In this document: positions 10,601-17,813 of the stretch, piece by piece
How the letters are laid out: each line of letters begins with the position of its first letter
Numbering within the stretch: the stretch's first letter is position 1
Assembly: GCA_945830575.1 (NCBI GenBank)
Contig: CALZZE010000002.1
Span: 1-64,000 of the forward strand
Length of the DNA stretch: 64,000 nt
Origin: an uncultured Subdoligranulum sp.
GTDB lineage: Bacteria > Bacillota > Clostridia > Oscillospirales > Ruminococcaceae
Reading direction: 5' to 3'
Notes under the pieces: generated by a model
Told to the model about the DNA's origin: nothing
Seen by the model: only the letters and a program-made list of their open reading frames with translations
The model's database searches: none
Program-made: the position numbers and the translations under genes

Positions 10601-12245
10601 CGACCAGCTGCACCTGCCCACGCCCCAGGTGGAGTACCACAACGTAGTGGCCCAGCCCACCGAAATCCAGAAAGAGATGGTAAAGACCCTCTCCGAACGT
10701 GCGTCCGAAGTACACCGGGGCAGCGTGGACCCATCGGTGGACAATATGCTCAAGATCACGTCGGATGGGCGAAAGCTGGGCCTGGATCAGCGGATCATCA
10801 ACCAGATGCTGCCGGACGAACCGGGCACCAAGGTCAACCAGTGCGTGGACAACATCATGCAGATCTGGCGGGACGGCGAGGCCGACAAGCTGACCCAGCT
10901 GGTGTTCTGCGACATTTCCACGCCCCAGGCCAAACCCGCCAAAAAGGTGGCGAAGGCGCTGGACAACCCGACCCTCCACGCTTTGGAGGACGCGGTGCCG
11001 CTGCCGGAGCCGGAACCGGCCTTTACGGTCTATGAGGACATCCGGCAGAAGCTCATCGCGAAAGGTGTGCCCGCCGAGCAGATCGCCTTTATCCATGAGG
11101 CCAACACCGAGGTACGCAAAAAGGATCTGTTCTCCAAGGTCCGCACCGGCCAGGTGCGCGTTTTGCTGGGCAGCACCGCCAAGATGGGCGCGGGCACCAA
11201 CGTCCAGGACCGCCTGGTGGCGCTGCATGATCTGGACTGTCCGTGGCGGCCCGGCGACCTGGCCCAACGAAAGGGCCGCATTGAGCGCCAGGGCAACCAG
11301 AACGAGACTGTCCATGTGTACCGCTATGTCACCGAGGGGACGTTTGACGCCTACCTCTGGCAGACGGTGGAAAACAAACAGAAATTCATCAGCCAGATCA
11401 TGACTTCCAAATCGCCGGTGCGAAGCTGCGATGACGTGGACGAAACCGCGCTGTCCTTTGCCGAGATCAAGGCGCTGTGCGCCGGAGACCCGCGCATCAA
11501 GGAGCGTATGGACCTGGATGTGGACGTGGCGCGGTTGAAATTGATGAAGGCCGACCACCAAAGCAAGCAATACCACTTGGAGGACCAGCTGCTCAAAACC
11601 TTCCCGGAGGAGATCGAGAAAAACAAGGGGTTTATCGCCGGGCTGGAAACCGATATGAAAACGCTGGCGGAACACCCGCACCCGGAGGACGGTTTTGCCG
11701 GAATGGAAGTGCGGGGCGACACCCTCACCGACAAGGAGAACGCCGGGGCGGCGCTGCTGGACGCCTGCAAGGAGGTCAAAGGGGCCGACCCGGTGCCGGT
11801 GGGCAGTTACCGGGGCTTCACCATGTCGGTGTCGTTTGACGCTTTCCGGCAGGAGTATATGCTCCTGCTGAAAGGCCAGATGACCCACCGGGCGGCCCTG
11901 GGCACCGACCCTCGCGGAAACCTAACCCGTATTGACAATGCGCTCAGTCAGATGCCCCAGCGGCTGGAGGCGGTGAAGAACCAGCTGGGCAATCTCTACC
12001 AGCAACAGGCCGCCGCCAAGGCGGAGGTGGGCAAGCCCTTCCCCCAGGAACAGGAGCTGCGGGACAAATCTGCCCGGCTGGCCGAGCTGGACGTACTGCT
12101 GAACATGGACGGCCGGGGCCGCCCTGCGCCGGAAGCGGTGCTTGCCAAGAGCGGCCGCCCCTCGGTGCTGGAAGGGCTGAAACGCCCGGTGCCGCCGCGC
12201 TGCCCTGAGAAGAAACCCAAACACCACGAACAGGAGGTGCGATAA
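4602..12245 (+). CDS. Giant ArdC / DNA-methylase-like / SNF2-type helicase protein
   Basis: A 2547-residue protein typical of clostridial ICEs, probably acting on transferring DNA. The N-terminus has an ArdC-like domain (HEQLMIYAQRPDA). Residues about 246-376 are a low-complexity R/D/G/P-rich linker that is simply the other-frame reading of a nested tnpV gene. A methylase-like fold follows, with LEPSCGVGNFF at about 1026 and GNVPFG at about 1090 in place of the usual NPPY/F. The helicase has Walker A GAGKT at about 1705, a DEAH box at about 1867 and motif VI-like QRKGRIERQGN at about 2225. The C-terminus is coiled-coil-like. The start has GGGAGG upstream. The altered methylase motif raises doubt about methyltransferase activity, while the helicase motifs look complete. 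Confidence 0.9.
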   Translation: MPTKAEQYAQMADQVARQLTGSWQEWAGFLTTAARLYKYPFHEQLMIYAQRPDATACAEYDLWNNRMGRYVRRGSKGIALVDDSGDRPRLRYVFDISDTGTREHSRTPWLWQLEERHIGPLSAMLERNYDVSSNDLAQQLADVAAKLAEEYWDEHRQDILYIVDGSFLEEYDEYNIEVQFKSAATVSITYALMSRCGLEPEQYFGHEDFMPIFDFNTPAAIGALGTAVSQVNQQVLRQIGVTIQNYEREQLAERSVTHGEQPDLHEERRLPDSRPEPDRAAVEAPGQIRQDAQNVPEGASAHPVQPAADDREAVPAPAGDRRDGEPAAGADDAPDGRGGGRNGGAESRRPDGLGGSDEHLQSPGRGDSAGGTYQQLTLNLFLSEAEQIHKIDEAESVKTPSAFSMPKPAAQAEPVRRALTQADIDAAIQEWNGKIESKHAVVRYMRDHAREKDTAAWLRQEYGDDLPALPVTVDSAAGDVSWPKVQRRIAQLIKEDRFYTEAEQDRFDNIDPIAIREALAERGIVNGQVVDPEKLDSDPFIQQVMRDVEAVAAEKQAETAAKPPLPDLSGQPITREGDTLTIGSGEPTHEIDITVSDEEYAAIRGTIPERTSYDPSAPVYNVGDTVYLDDRAHQITELREDTVQLLPTGMSYPIYRAESRERFEQLLRADNRNDFYTEFLPFNPDTADQDLRDVLTHGLIGAADKAEVSELLRTGKSNREVALWLSRAYPDIIETMELETGDTADYRTTSEGIELEVLDADEKRLAMLYFRWDEVAPLLRGLYARQLDGFGREQAEPAITADTTVEEPIEPAKPIEEPATEAPAFHSDPVTVYPGEQNHLPYDVVVERLHVDQSEPTPPEPTPDVEPGEKPEHPVAIPVNGEWQTFPNQRTAEQAAYQEYRDNLRRNAQNFHITDDHLGEGGPKAKYQANVAAIKLLKYLEETTGQATPEQQEVLSRYVGWGSVADAFDPSKTAWAKEYAELKELLTPEEYEAARASTLNAHYTSPTVIRAIYDAVEQMGFRTGNILEPSCGVGNFFGMLPESMAGSRLYGVELDSISGHIAKQLYPKADITVAGFETTDRRDFYDLAIGNVPFGQYQVNDKAYNKLGFNIHNYFFAKSLDQVRPGGVVAFVTSRYTMDAKDSTVRRYLAQRAELLGAIRLPNNAFRANAGTDVVSDILFLQKRDRPLDIAPDWTQTGRTEEGFTVNQYFLDHPEMVLGRPTAESTQYGKQDYTVVPIEGLELADQLHDAVKYIHGTYQEAALPELGEGEDIDESLPADPNVKNYSYTVVDGAVYFRENSRMVRPDLNATAEARVKGLVGLRDCVQRLIDLEMDAAAPDADIRAQMAELNRRYDDFSAKYGLINDRANRLAFSDDSSYYLLCALEVLDEDGRLERKADMFTKRTIKPHEAVTTVDTASEALAVSISEKACVDMAYMEQLTGKTGEELADELRGVIFRVPGQTEPDGTPHYVTADEYLSGNVRRKLRQAQRAAEQNPAFAVNVEALTAAQPKDLDASEIEVRLGATWIDKEYIQQFMYETFDTPFYLQRSIEVHYTPFTAEWQISGKNVVGQNNVAAYSTYGTGRANAYKILEDSLNLRDVRIYDTVEDADGKERRVLNAKETTLAAQKQQAIREAFKDWIWRDPERRQALVRQYNEEMNATRPREYDGSHIVFGGMNPSITLREHQKNAIAHVLYGGNTLLAHEVGAGKTFEMVGAAMEAKRLGLCQKSLFVVPNHLTEQWASEFLRLYPSANILVTTKKDFEKHNRKKFCARIATGDYDAIIMGHSQFEKIPISKERQERLLHEQIWEITEGISEVESSGGERFTVKQLERTKKSLEARLEKLQAEGRKDDVVTFEQLGVDRLFVDEAHNYKNLFLYTKMRNVAGLSTTDAQKSSDMFAKCRYMDEITGSRGVIFATGTPVSNSMTELYTMQRYLQYDRLQELGMAHFDCWASRFGETVTALELAPEGTGYRARTRFSKFFNLPELMNLFKEVADIKTADQLHLPTPQVEYHNVVAQPTEIQKEMVKTLSERASEVHRGSVDPSVDNMLKITSDGRKLGLDQRIINQMLPDEPGTKVNQCVDNIMQIWRDGEADKLTQLVFCDISTPQAKPAKKVAKALDNPTLHALEDAVPLPEPEPAFTVYEDIRQKLIAKGVPAEQIAFIHEANTEVRKKDLFSKVRTGQVRVLLGSTAKMGAGTNVQDRLVALHDLDCPWRPGDLAQRKGRIERQGNQNETVHVYRYVTEGTFDAYLWQTVENKQKFISQIMTSKSPVRSCDDVDETALSFAEIKALCAGDPRIKERMDLDVDVARLKLMKADHQSKQYHLEDQLLKTFPEEIEKNKGFIAGLETDMKTLAEHPHPEDGFAGMEVRGDTLTDKENAGAALLDACKEVKGADPVPVGSYRGFTMSVSFDAFRQEYMLLLKGQMTHRAALGTDPRGNLTRIDNALSQMPQRLEAVKNQLGNLYQQQAAAKAEVGKPFPQEQELRDKSARLAELDVLLNMDGRGRPAPEAVLAKSGRPSVLEGLKRPVPPRCPEKKPKHHEQEVR
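5374..5730 (+). CDS. tnpV: TnpV-family protein nested inside the helicase gene
   Basis: A 118-residue protein read in the +1 frame relative to the 2547-residue helicase that surrounds it. The sequence (NLTYTRNGDYLIPDL, then LGKYGRMRKTYLKEHRP) is typical of the TnpV family of small ICE and transposon proteins, whose role is unknown. The ATG has a strong ribosome-binding site (AGAAAGGAG, 8 bases upstream), which argues that it is translated. Here the helicase frame encodes only an unstructured linker, as expected if tnpV came first and the helicase frame was overprinted on it. I am fairly sure the protein is real. Whether it is made from the same mRNA is inference. Confidence 0.8.
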   Translation: MENNLTYTRNGDYLIPDLNLTEQPSKPLGKYGRMRKTYLKEHRPILYNQLLMTEKLYPHLREIDETANRRLAQMMPQMAEAAGATEALKAADPMAWVGLMNTCKAQAEEILLAELINS

Positions 12246-12246
12246 C

Positions 12247-13323
12247 ATGAATACCAATAAAAACACGGCCCTCTATGAGAAGATGGCCGCCGAACAGGAT
12301 AAGTTTCGGGACTGGCTGAAAAGCCATCCCCCGGAGGAAATCTTAAATCATGCCTACGAGTATACCGTCCGAGAGGATATTCTGATGGCGATGGAGGAAC
12401 TGGACCTGCCCCAAAGCCGGGCCGCCGCGCTGCTGGCCTCCCCGTCCCCGCTGGCGGATGTCTACAAGGAGTTTGCCGACCGGGAGACTTCCTACATGGA
12501 TGTGGTGCGGGACAGTATCGAGCAGCGGGCTGAGGCGGCGCTGGACGCCCAGCTGGAACTGCCGCTCTACCGGCACGACGCCGCCTATGCCCGTGAGCAG
12601 GGCAACCTGGATTTGTACCGGGCGTCCCGACGCGCCAACATCGCCTGCAAGGAGGCCATCGAGGCGTCCCTTTCGGAACATTACCGGGACAACCGGCTGG
12701 ACAGAGACGCGGTGCCCCAGGTGATCGAGCAGTTCGGCTACACCCGCACCCTCTATGTGCTGGCAAACACCGTACAGCAGAAGGAATGGGATGGACGGTT
12801 CAGCCCGGCCAACAAGGCATGGGCCAAAACGGTGGACATCCCGCCCAACCCGGACGGCTTCGGCGGAGACCGCAACCTGGACTTCGTGGTGGACAGTCAC
12901 CCCGGCCTGGTCGATCTGTTTTTGAGCCAGGCGCGGCAGGATTATCTGCGTCTCCAACCGCTGACGCCGGAGGAGATTCACGCCGAGGCCGCCCGGCTGT
13001 TGCAGGAGCTTCGTGCGCCGGATACGCCCAACAGCCCCCACGGCACCCATTACATGGCCCGTGTTTCGCCGGATTTTCTGGCCCGCGCCGGCACCCAGGC
13101 CCACGACCAGCTGATGGCGCTGCTGCCGTTCCGCAGCCTGACGATCACCGGGTTGGTGGACCGTCCCGGCACCTATGTCACCATCCTTGCCAGCGAGGAT
13201 CGCAGTAAGGAGCTGCGCCAGCCTCGCCGTTCTGTCCGACGCCAGCTAAAGCAGGAACCGCACCCCGCTGAAAAGCCGGAGAAAAAATCCTCTGCCCATA
13301 AGAAAAAGGAGCCGGAGCGATGA
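12247..13323 (+). CDS. DUF3848/DUF3849 ICE protein
   Basis: A 358-residue soluble protein. The first 90 residues resemble DUF3848, and residues about 105-140 (LPLYRHDAAYAREQG, then ASRRANIACKEAIE) are the DUF3849 signature; both are known mainly from conjugative elements. The last 50 residues are basic and probably disordered. The start lies two bases after the helicase stop and has GGAGG upstream; the end overlaps mobC as ATGA. This places it in the DNA-processing operon, but its function is unknown. Confidence 0.8.
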   Translation: MNTNKNTALYEKMAAEQDKFRDWLKSHPPEEILNHAYEYTVREDILMAMEELDLPQSRAAALLASPSPLADVYKEFADRETSYMDVVRDSIEQRAEAALDAQLELPLYRHDAAYAREQGNLDLYRASRRANIACKEAIEASLSEHYRDNRLDRDAVPQVIEQFGYTRTLYVLANTVQQKEWDGRFSPANKAWAKTVDIPPNPDGFGGDRNLDFVVDSHPGLVDLFLSQARQDYLRLQPLTPEEIHAEAARLLQELRAPDTPNSPHGTHYMARVSPDFLARAGTQAHDQLMALLPFRSLTITGLVDRPGTYVTILASEDRSKELRQPRRSVRRQLKQEPHPAEKPEKKSSAHKKKEPER

Positions 13324-13664
13324 CCGCTCCCAAGCGCAAGCGGGACGTGCAGCTGAACTTCCGTGTCTCGCCGGAGGAACTGGCGCTGATCAAGCAGAAG
13401 ATGGCCCAGCTGGGGACAGAGAACCGGGAAGCCTATCTGCGCAAGATGGCCCTGGACGGTTATGTGGTGCGCCTGGAACTGCCGGAGCTGAAGGAGCTGG
13501 TCTCCCTGATGCGCCGGAGCAGCAACAACCTCAACCAGCTGACCCGTCGTGTGCATGAAACCGGGCGCATTTACGACGCCGACCTGGAGGATATATCCCG
13601 GCGGCAGGAGGCTTTGTGGGATGGGGTGCATCAGGTATTGACCCAGCTGGCAAAGCTGTCGTGA
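13320..13664 (+). CDS. mobC: MobC-like relaxosome accessory protein
   Basis: A 114-residue protein with an N-terminal ribbon-helix-helix-like segment (VQLNFRVSPEELALIKQKM) and the MobC signature RRSSNNLNQLTRRVHETG. MobC proteins bind near oriT and help the relaxase reach its nick site. Its start overlaps the preceding gene as ATGA. The partner relaxase is 2.5 kb downstream rather than adjacent, because several other genes lie between them. A terminator follows. Confidence 0.87.
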   Translation: MTAPKRKRDVQLNFRVSPEELALIKQKMAQLGTENREAYLRKMALDGYVVRLELPELKELVSLMRRSSNNLNQLTRRVHETGRIYDADLEDISRRQEALWDGVHQVLTQLAKLS

Positions 13665-13688
13665 TAGGGGCATACGCCCCGGCTTTGA

Positions 13689-13736
13689 GGGAGGTCCGGC
13701 GTGTGCGTGCGGCTGCGCCAGGCCTCCCTTTTTTTC
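13689..13736 (+). terminator. Terminator after mobC
   Basis: GGGAGG pairs with CCTCCC about 30 bases later, followed by a run of seven T. It closes the topB-mobC transcript. Confidence 0.65.
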
Positions 13737-13804
13737 TTTGCCCGTATCGTTGCACTTTTGCGGGCCGCAGGCGATAATGGAGTCAGAAACGGAGGTGAAG
13801 GCTG

Positions 13805-14110
13805 ATGTTGACATTTGAAAATATCTTGGAGTTGTTTCAAGAGTATCTGCTGTGTGACCCGGAGGAAGAAGTCCTCTCATGCAAACGCGGCTATGTCCGA
13901 TTGACCTGGAACAAGGATTCCCGCTACTGCGTGGATGGCATCCTCTGCCGGACCCCGGAGGAACTGTTTGACCTGCTGCTCACAGATTACCAGGACTATG
14001 AATTGCTCCGCCGGACGAAAGGCCGCCGGGAGGTTACAGAAGCCGACGAAAAAGCCGTGGAGAAGCTGTGCCAGCCCTACCTGGACTGGCGGAAGGGGGC
14101 GCTGAAATGA
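13805..14110 (+). CDS. Small ICE protein, function unknown
   Basis: A 101-residue acidic protein with no recognised domain. It has a good ribosome-binding site (GGAGGTGAAGG) and its stop overlaps the next start as ATGA. It appears to be the first gene of a short transcript that begins after the mobC terminator. Sequence composition matches the ICE backbone rather than the AT-rich cargo. No function can be inferred. Confidence 0.7.
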   Translation: MLTFENILELFQEYLLCDPEEEVLSCKRGYVRLTWNKDSRYCVDGILCRTPEELFDLLLTDYQDYELLRRTKGRREVTEADEKAVEKLCQPYLDWRKGALK

Positions 14111-14418
14111 GAGCTGTGCTGTTTATTTTGAAATTGGGGCTGAAAATCCTGGCTGCGCCGGTAGTGCTGGCGCTGATGCTGTTCACCTGGGTATGCTTTG
14201 GACTGCTGTATGTGTCCAGCTTCATCTTCGGCCTGGCCTCCACGGTGGTGGCGCTGCTGGGGGTCGCGGTGCTGGTGACCTACTCGCCGCAAAACGGCGT
14301 GATCCTGTTGGTGATTGCTTTCCTGGTCAGCCCGCTGGGCCTGCCGATGGCTGCCGCCTGGCTGGTGGGCAAGGTGCAGGACCTGCGGTATGCGATCCAG
14401 GACGCGGTGTATGGCTGA
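14107..14418 (+). CDS. CD1845-family small membrane protein
   Basis: A 103-residue hydrophobic protein with three probable transmembrane segments: around residues 8-30, 35-57 and 62-85. It resembles the CD1845 family of small membrane proteins recurrent in clostridial conjugative elements. Its start overlaps the previous stop and a terminator follows. A role at the cell membrane during conjugation or as an entry-exclusion factor is possible but unproven. Confidence 0.7.
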   Translation: MRAVLFILKLGLKILAAPVVLALMLFTWVCFGLLYVSSFIFGLASTVVALLGVAVLVTYSPQNGVILLVIAFLVSPLGLPMAAAWLVGKVQDLRYAIQDAVYG

Positions 14419-14434
14419 ATAGGAAACGCGGAAG

Positions 14435-14465
14435 TGCCGGGAGTGAGTGCCCGGCATTTTTGACT
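14435..14465 (+). terminator. Terminator after the CD1845-like gene
   Basis: TGCCGGG and CCCGGCA form a 7-bp stem with an 8-base loop, followed by TTTTT. Confidence 0.75.
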
Positions 14466-14570
14466 TTACTTTTGTGCTAATTTTGTAAATAAGATTAGCA
14501 CGAAAGGAAAGTTTAGCCTTATCGTAACGGTGCAAAGTGAGTAAGACGTTTCTTCGTGTGTTTTTGGCGT

Positions 14571-14599
14571 TTTACTTTCTGCGAGAAATAGGATATACT
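14571..14599 (+). promoter_or_regulatory. Sigma-A type promoter for the YhcG module
   Basis: TTTACT and TATACT are separated by 17 bp, ahead of the yhcG-like gene. About 70 bp further upstream, GTGCTAAT (14474) and ATTAGCAC (14494) form an inverted repeat that could be an operator. The module therefore seems to have its own control, separate from transfer. Confidence 0.55.
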
Positions 14600-14663
14600 G
14601 ATAGATAAGAGCAAACCGGCAGCATGGTATCATGGTATGCCGATGAAATAAAGGAGGGATTCT

Positions 14664-15707
14664 ATGGCGAACCAACTGACGCCGAACAATCCGTTGGTCC
14701 AGGAAATCCGGGAGCTGGTGAAAAACGCAAGAACCACTGTGGCACAACAGGTCAACACCCAACTTTTGTCCACTTACTGGCAGATTGGCCGTGCGATTGT
14801 GGAATACGAGCAGCAAAGCCAGCTCCGGGCTGAATACGGCAAGCAGACATTGAAGGAGTTGGCAAAGGAGCTGACGAGAGAATTGGGAAAAGGATTCTCG
14901 CGGTCAAATCTCCAAAATATGAGGGCCTTTTATCTGGCGTATGAAAAATGCCAGACAGTGTCTGGCAAATTGTCCTGGTCCCACTACTGCGAACTTTTAA
15001 GCATTTCTGATGCAAATAAACGCAGCTTTTACGAAAAGGAGGCTGTCAATTCCAACTGGTCCGTCCGCGAACTGAAGCGTCAGATCGACAGCTCCCTTTA
15101 TGAGCGCCTGCTGCTGTCCAACGGAGACGCCAATAAAGAAAAGGTCCTTTCTCTGGCGCAGAAAGGAATTGAGATCAACCAGCCAGCCGATATTATCCGC
15201 GATCCGTATGTATTTGAATTTTTGGGTGTGCCGGAAAACAAGCCCATGTTGGAAAGCGACTTGGAGAAGGCTCTGGTAGCGCAGATCGAAAAGTTCCTGC
15301 TGGAGCTGGGGCGCGGTTTTATGTTTGTGGGAACACAGCAGCGGGTTACATTAAACAATACCCACTATTATGTGGACATGGTGTTCTACAACAAAATCCT
15401 GCGGGCGTATGTTTTGATTGAGCTGAAAACCACAAAACTGACGCCGGAAGCTGCCGGACAGCTCAATATGTATCTGAACTACTATGCCGCCGAAGTCAAC
15501 GACCCCGATGACAACCCGCCTATCGGCATCATTCTCTGCACCGAGAAAGATAGTGTGGCGGCGGAATATGCGTTGGGCGGTCTTTCCAACAACATTTTTG
15601 CATCCCGCTATGTTCTCTATATGCCGGACAAGGAGCAGCTGATCGCCCAGGTGGAAGCTGTCTTGAAAAACTGGCATAAGAAAAATGATGGTTCTGCCCA
15701 TGAATGA
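14664..15707 (+). CDS. YhcG-family (DUF1016) PD-(D/E)xK nuclease-like protein
   Basis: A 347-residue protein with an N-terminal DUF1016 helical domain (STYWQIGRAIVEYEQ) and a C-terminal nuclease-like fold. The acidic motif VDMVFYN and the IELKTTKL segment supply the D and ExK residues of a PD-(D/E)xK active site. YhcG proteins are common near restriction-modification systems and on mobile DNA, and are suspected of roles in defence or recombination. An AGGAGGG ribosome-binding site precedes the ATG. The gene has its own promoter and overlaps a small downstream partner. It sits as an insertion between mobC and the relaxase, so it is probably accessory cargo. Confidence 0.85.
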   Translation: MANQLTPNNPLVQEIRELVKNARTTVAQQVNTQLLSTYWQIGRAIVEYEQQSQLRAEYGKQTLKELAKELTRELGKGFSRSNLQNMRAFYLAYEKCQTVSGKLSWSHYCELLSISDANKRSFYEKEAVNSNWSVRELKRQIDSSLYERLLLSNGDANKEKVLSLAQKGIEINQPADIIRDPYVFEFLGVPENKPMLESDLEKALVAQIEKFLLELGRGFMFVGTQQRVTLNNTHYYVDMVFYNKILRAYVLIELKTTKLTPEAAGQLNMYLNYYAAEVNDPDDNPPIGIILCTEKDSVAAEYALGGLSNNIFASRYVLYMPDKEQLIAQVEAVLKNWHKKNDGSAHE

Positions 15708-16134
15708 GAAAGAGCTGATTGGGAAAGTTCATTCGTCGGTCTACCACCAATGCCAGCGGCGAGGTTACGCCGCCCCGGTAGATGTGTTGATGGACATTGG
15801 CGTCCTGCCAAAGCAAAAGTATGAGGATTGGCGGTTCGGAAAGGTAGATTACCTCGAACGGGTCTGCACGGTCAATTTGCGAAAGCTGTCTTTCATCATG
15901 CACCAGATGCGGGTGTATGCACAGAAAACTGGCTTAAAGCCTTCTTTCTGTTACTACAAGCGATGGGGCGTGAAGAAGAAAACCGGCCAGGGGCATAAGC
16001 TGGTTATCCCGCTGCGGTTCAGCAAAAGCGGTAACCCGGAAGTTGAAAAGTGGTATGCGACCCACTTTATAGACAGCAAGCGGATCGCAGAACTGAAAAC
16101 GCAGCAGCAATCGAATATAGACCAAGTTCAATGA
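15700..16134 (+). CDS. Hypothetical partner of the YhcG-like nuclease
   Basis: A 144-residue basic protein of unknown function, overlapping the end of the nuclease gene by 8 bases. Alternative in-frame ATGs exist at 15685 and 15688; 15700 (MNEKELIGKVH) is preferred because the protein reads naturally from there. The middle has conserved-looking aromatic and basic residues (CYYKRWGVKKK, then HKLVIPLRFSKSGNPEVEKWYATHF). I know no family for it. Overlap with yhcG suggests co-translation and a shared role. Confidence 0.7.
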   Translation: MNEKELIGKVHSSVYHQCQRRGYAAPVDVLMDIGVLPKQKYEDWRFGKVDYLERVCTVNLRKLSFIMHQMRVYAQKTGLKPSFCYYKRWGVKKKTGQGHKLVIPLRFSKSGNPEVEKWYATHFIDSKRIAELKTQQQSNIDQVQ

Positions 16135-16137
16135 AAC

Positions 16138-16170
16138 AAGGACAGCTTTTACAGAGCCGTCCTTTTTCTT
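16138..16170 (+). terminator. Terminator after the YhcG module
   Basis: AAGGAC pairs with GTCCTT across a 15-base segment that has further pairing, followed by TTTCTTTT. It isolates the YhcG pair from the relaxase gene. Confidence 0.7.
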
Positions 16171-16213
16171 TTGCCTGTTGCTATCTTATTTTTTGAGGAA
16201 GGAGGGCACCCAC

Positions 16214-17626
16214 ATGGCCACCACCCGTATCATGCCGCTGCACGCCGGCAAGGGCCGCACGGTCGGCAAGGCCATCAGCGACATCATCGACTATGTAAAA
16301 AATCCAGAAAAGACCGACCACGGCAGGCTCATCACCAGCTACCAGTGTGACAGCCGCGTGGCTGATGCGCAGTTCCTGCTGGACAAGCAGACCTACGCCT
16401 CCCGCACCGGCCGGGTGCGCGGCAAGGATGATGTGATTGCGTACCACCTGCGGCAGTCCTTTGTGCCGGGCGAGATCACGCCGGAGGAAGCCAACCGCCT
16501 GGGCGTGGAGCTGGCCCGGCGCTTCACCAAGGGCAGGCACGCTTTCATCGTCTGTACCCACATCGATAAGGCTCACGTCCACAACCATATTATATGGAAC
16601 TCCACCGCGCTGGAGTGCGACCGCAAGTTCCGCAACTTTTGGGGCAGCACCCGCGCCGTCCACCGCCTGAGCGACACCATCTGCATCGAGAACGGCTACT
16701 CCATTGTGCAGGCTCCCAAGCGGCGCGGACAGAGCTACAACAAATGGCTGGGCGATGCGGCCAAGCCCTCCCACAAGGAGCAGCTGCGCCAGGCTATTGA
16801 CCGGGCACTGGCGCAGAAACCGGCCAGCCTGGAGGAGCTGCTGCGCCTGTTGGAGCAGGACGGCTTTACCGTTCACCGGCGCGGCAAGACCATCTCCATC
16901 AGCGCGGAGGGCTGGGGCAACAACGTCCGCTTTGACCGGCTGGGGGGCGGCTACACGCTGGACGATTTGTTGGCGGTTCTTTCCGGCCAGAAAGAGCATA
17001 CGCCCCGCAAGCAATCTGCCTCACAGGCCGCCCCGCCCAGGGTCAATCTGCTGGTGGACATCCAGGCAAAATTGCAGGCCGGGAAAGGTGCCGGGTATGC
17101 CCGCTGGGCCAAGGTGTTCAACCTCAAACAGATGGCGCAGACCCTCAACTATCTGTCCGAACACGGGCTGCTGGATTATGCCGATCTGGAAACCAAAACG
17201 ACAGAGGCGACGGCCCGCTACCACGCGCTGTCCGACCAGATCAAGGCCGCCGAAAAGCGCATGGCCGAGATTGCCGTACTGCGCACCCACATCGTCAACT
17301 ATGCCAAGACCCGCGACACCTATGTGGCCTACCGCAAGGCCGGATATTCAAAGAAATTCCGGCAGGAGCATGAGGAAGAAATCTTACTGCACCAGGCCGC
17401 CAAGGAAGCCTTCAACGAGCTGAATGTGAAGAAGCTGCCCGCCATCAAGGAGCTTCAGACCGAGTATGCCAAGCTGCTGACAGATAAGAAAACGGCTTAC
17501 GCCGAGTACCGGCAGACCCGCGCCGCCATGCGGGAGCTGCTGACGGTCAAGAACAACGTGGATCGGGTCCTGGCGATGGAGCAGACCGAGCCGCAACAGA
17601 AAGAAAAAGACCACGGCCAGCGGTGA
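16214..17626 (+). CDS. mobA: MOBP-type relaxase (MobA/VirD2-like)
   Basis: A 470-residue relaxase that nicks oriT and stays covalently linked to the transferred strand. A tyrosine near the N-terminus (DIIDYVKNPEKT, residue 27) is the likely nucleophile. The metal-binding motif H.DKAHVHNHIIWN lies at about residues 119-132. A helical basic C-terminal region runs from about residue 290 to the end. The ATG at 16214 is chosen because GGAAGGAGGG precedes it. The gene starts after a terminator and ends just before a block of stacked hairpins. It completes the mobilisation set with mobC. Confidence 0.92.
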   Translation: MATTRIMPLHAGKGRTVGKAISDIIDYVKNPEKTDHGRLITSYQCDSRVADAQFLLDKQTYASRTGRVRGKDDVIAYHLRQSFVPGEITPEEANRLGVELARRFTKGRHAFIVCTHIDKAHVHNHIIWNSTALECDRKFRNFWGSTRAVHRLSDTICIENGYSIVQAPKRRGQSYNKWLGDAAKPSHKEQLRQAIDRALAQKPASLEELLRLLEQDGFTVHRRGKTISISAEGWGNNVRFDRLGGGYTLDDLLAVLSGQKEHTPRKQSASQAAPPRVNLLVDIQAKLQAGKGAGYARWAKVFNLKQMAQTLNYLSEHGLLDYADLETKTTEATARYHALSDQIKAAEKRMAEIAVLRTHIVNYAKTRDTYVAYRKAGYSKKFRQEHEEEILLHQAAKEAFNELNVKKLPAIKELQTEYAKLLTDKKTAYAEYRQTRAAMRELLTVKNNVDRVLAMEQTEPQQKEKDHGQR

Positions 17627-17643
17627 GCTGGTCGCGGTCAAAA

Positions 17644-17740
17644 GCGTTCGCAAGAACGCGCAGCCACAGATTGAAAATCTGTGTTCCAAGGGGGCTTGGG
17701 GGACTTCCCTCAACAAGCGCGTGGGGCTATCTGGATAGCC
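17644..17740. other. Cluster of four short perfect hairpins after the relaxase
   Basis: In fewer than 100 bp there are GCGTTC/GAACGC (17644-17659), CACAGATT/AATCTGTG (17665-17683), CCAAG/CTTGG (17685-17698) and GGCTAT/ATAGCC (17725-17740). No convincing gene is present. The block could be a structured RNA, a terminator region or part of an origin of transfer. The boundary with the AT-rich cargo follows immediately. Confidence 0.5.
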
Positions 17741-17813
17741 ACAGGCATCGCTTGCTAGTCTTATCGGAAATTTCTGATAACCAAATTTATCCCTTGTGCA
17801 TTTGATTTGTTAT

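Noticed and set aside
13665-13804. Possible origin of transfer between mobC and the next gene
   Set aside because: The main inverted repeat is followed by a T run and is better explained as a terminator. No nick-site consensus could be recognised.
17623-17805. A 60-codon frame overlapping the relaxase stop
   Set aside because: It runs across four hairpins and encodes no plausible protein, so the DNA is more likely structural or regulatory.
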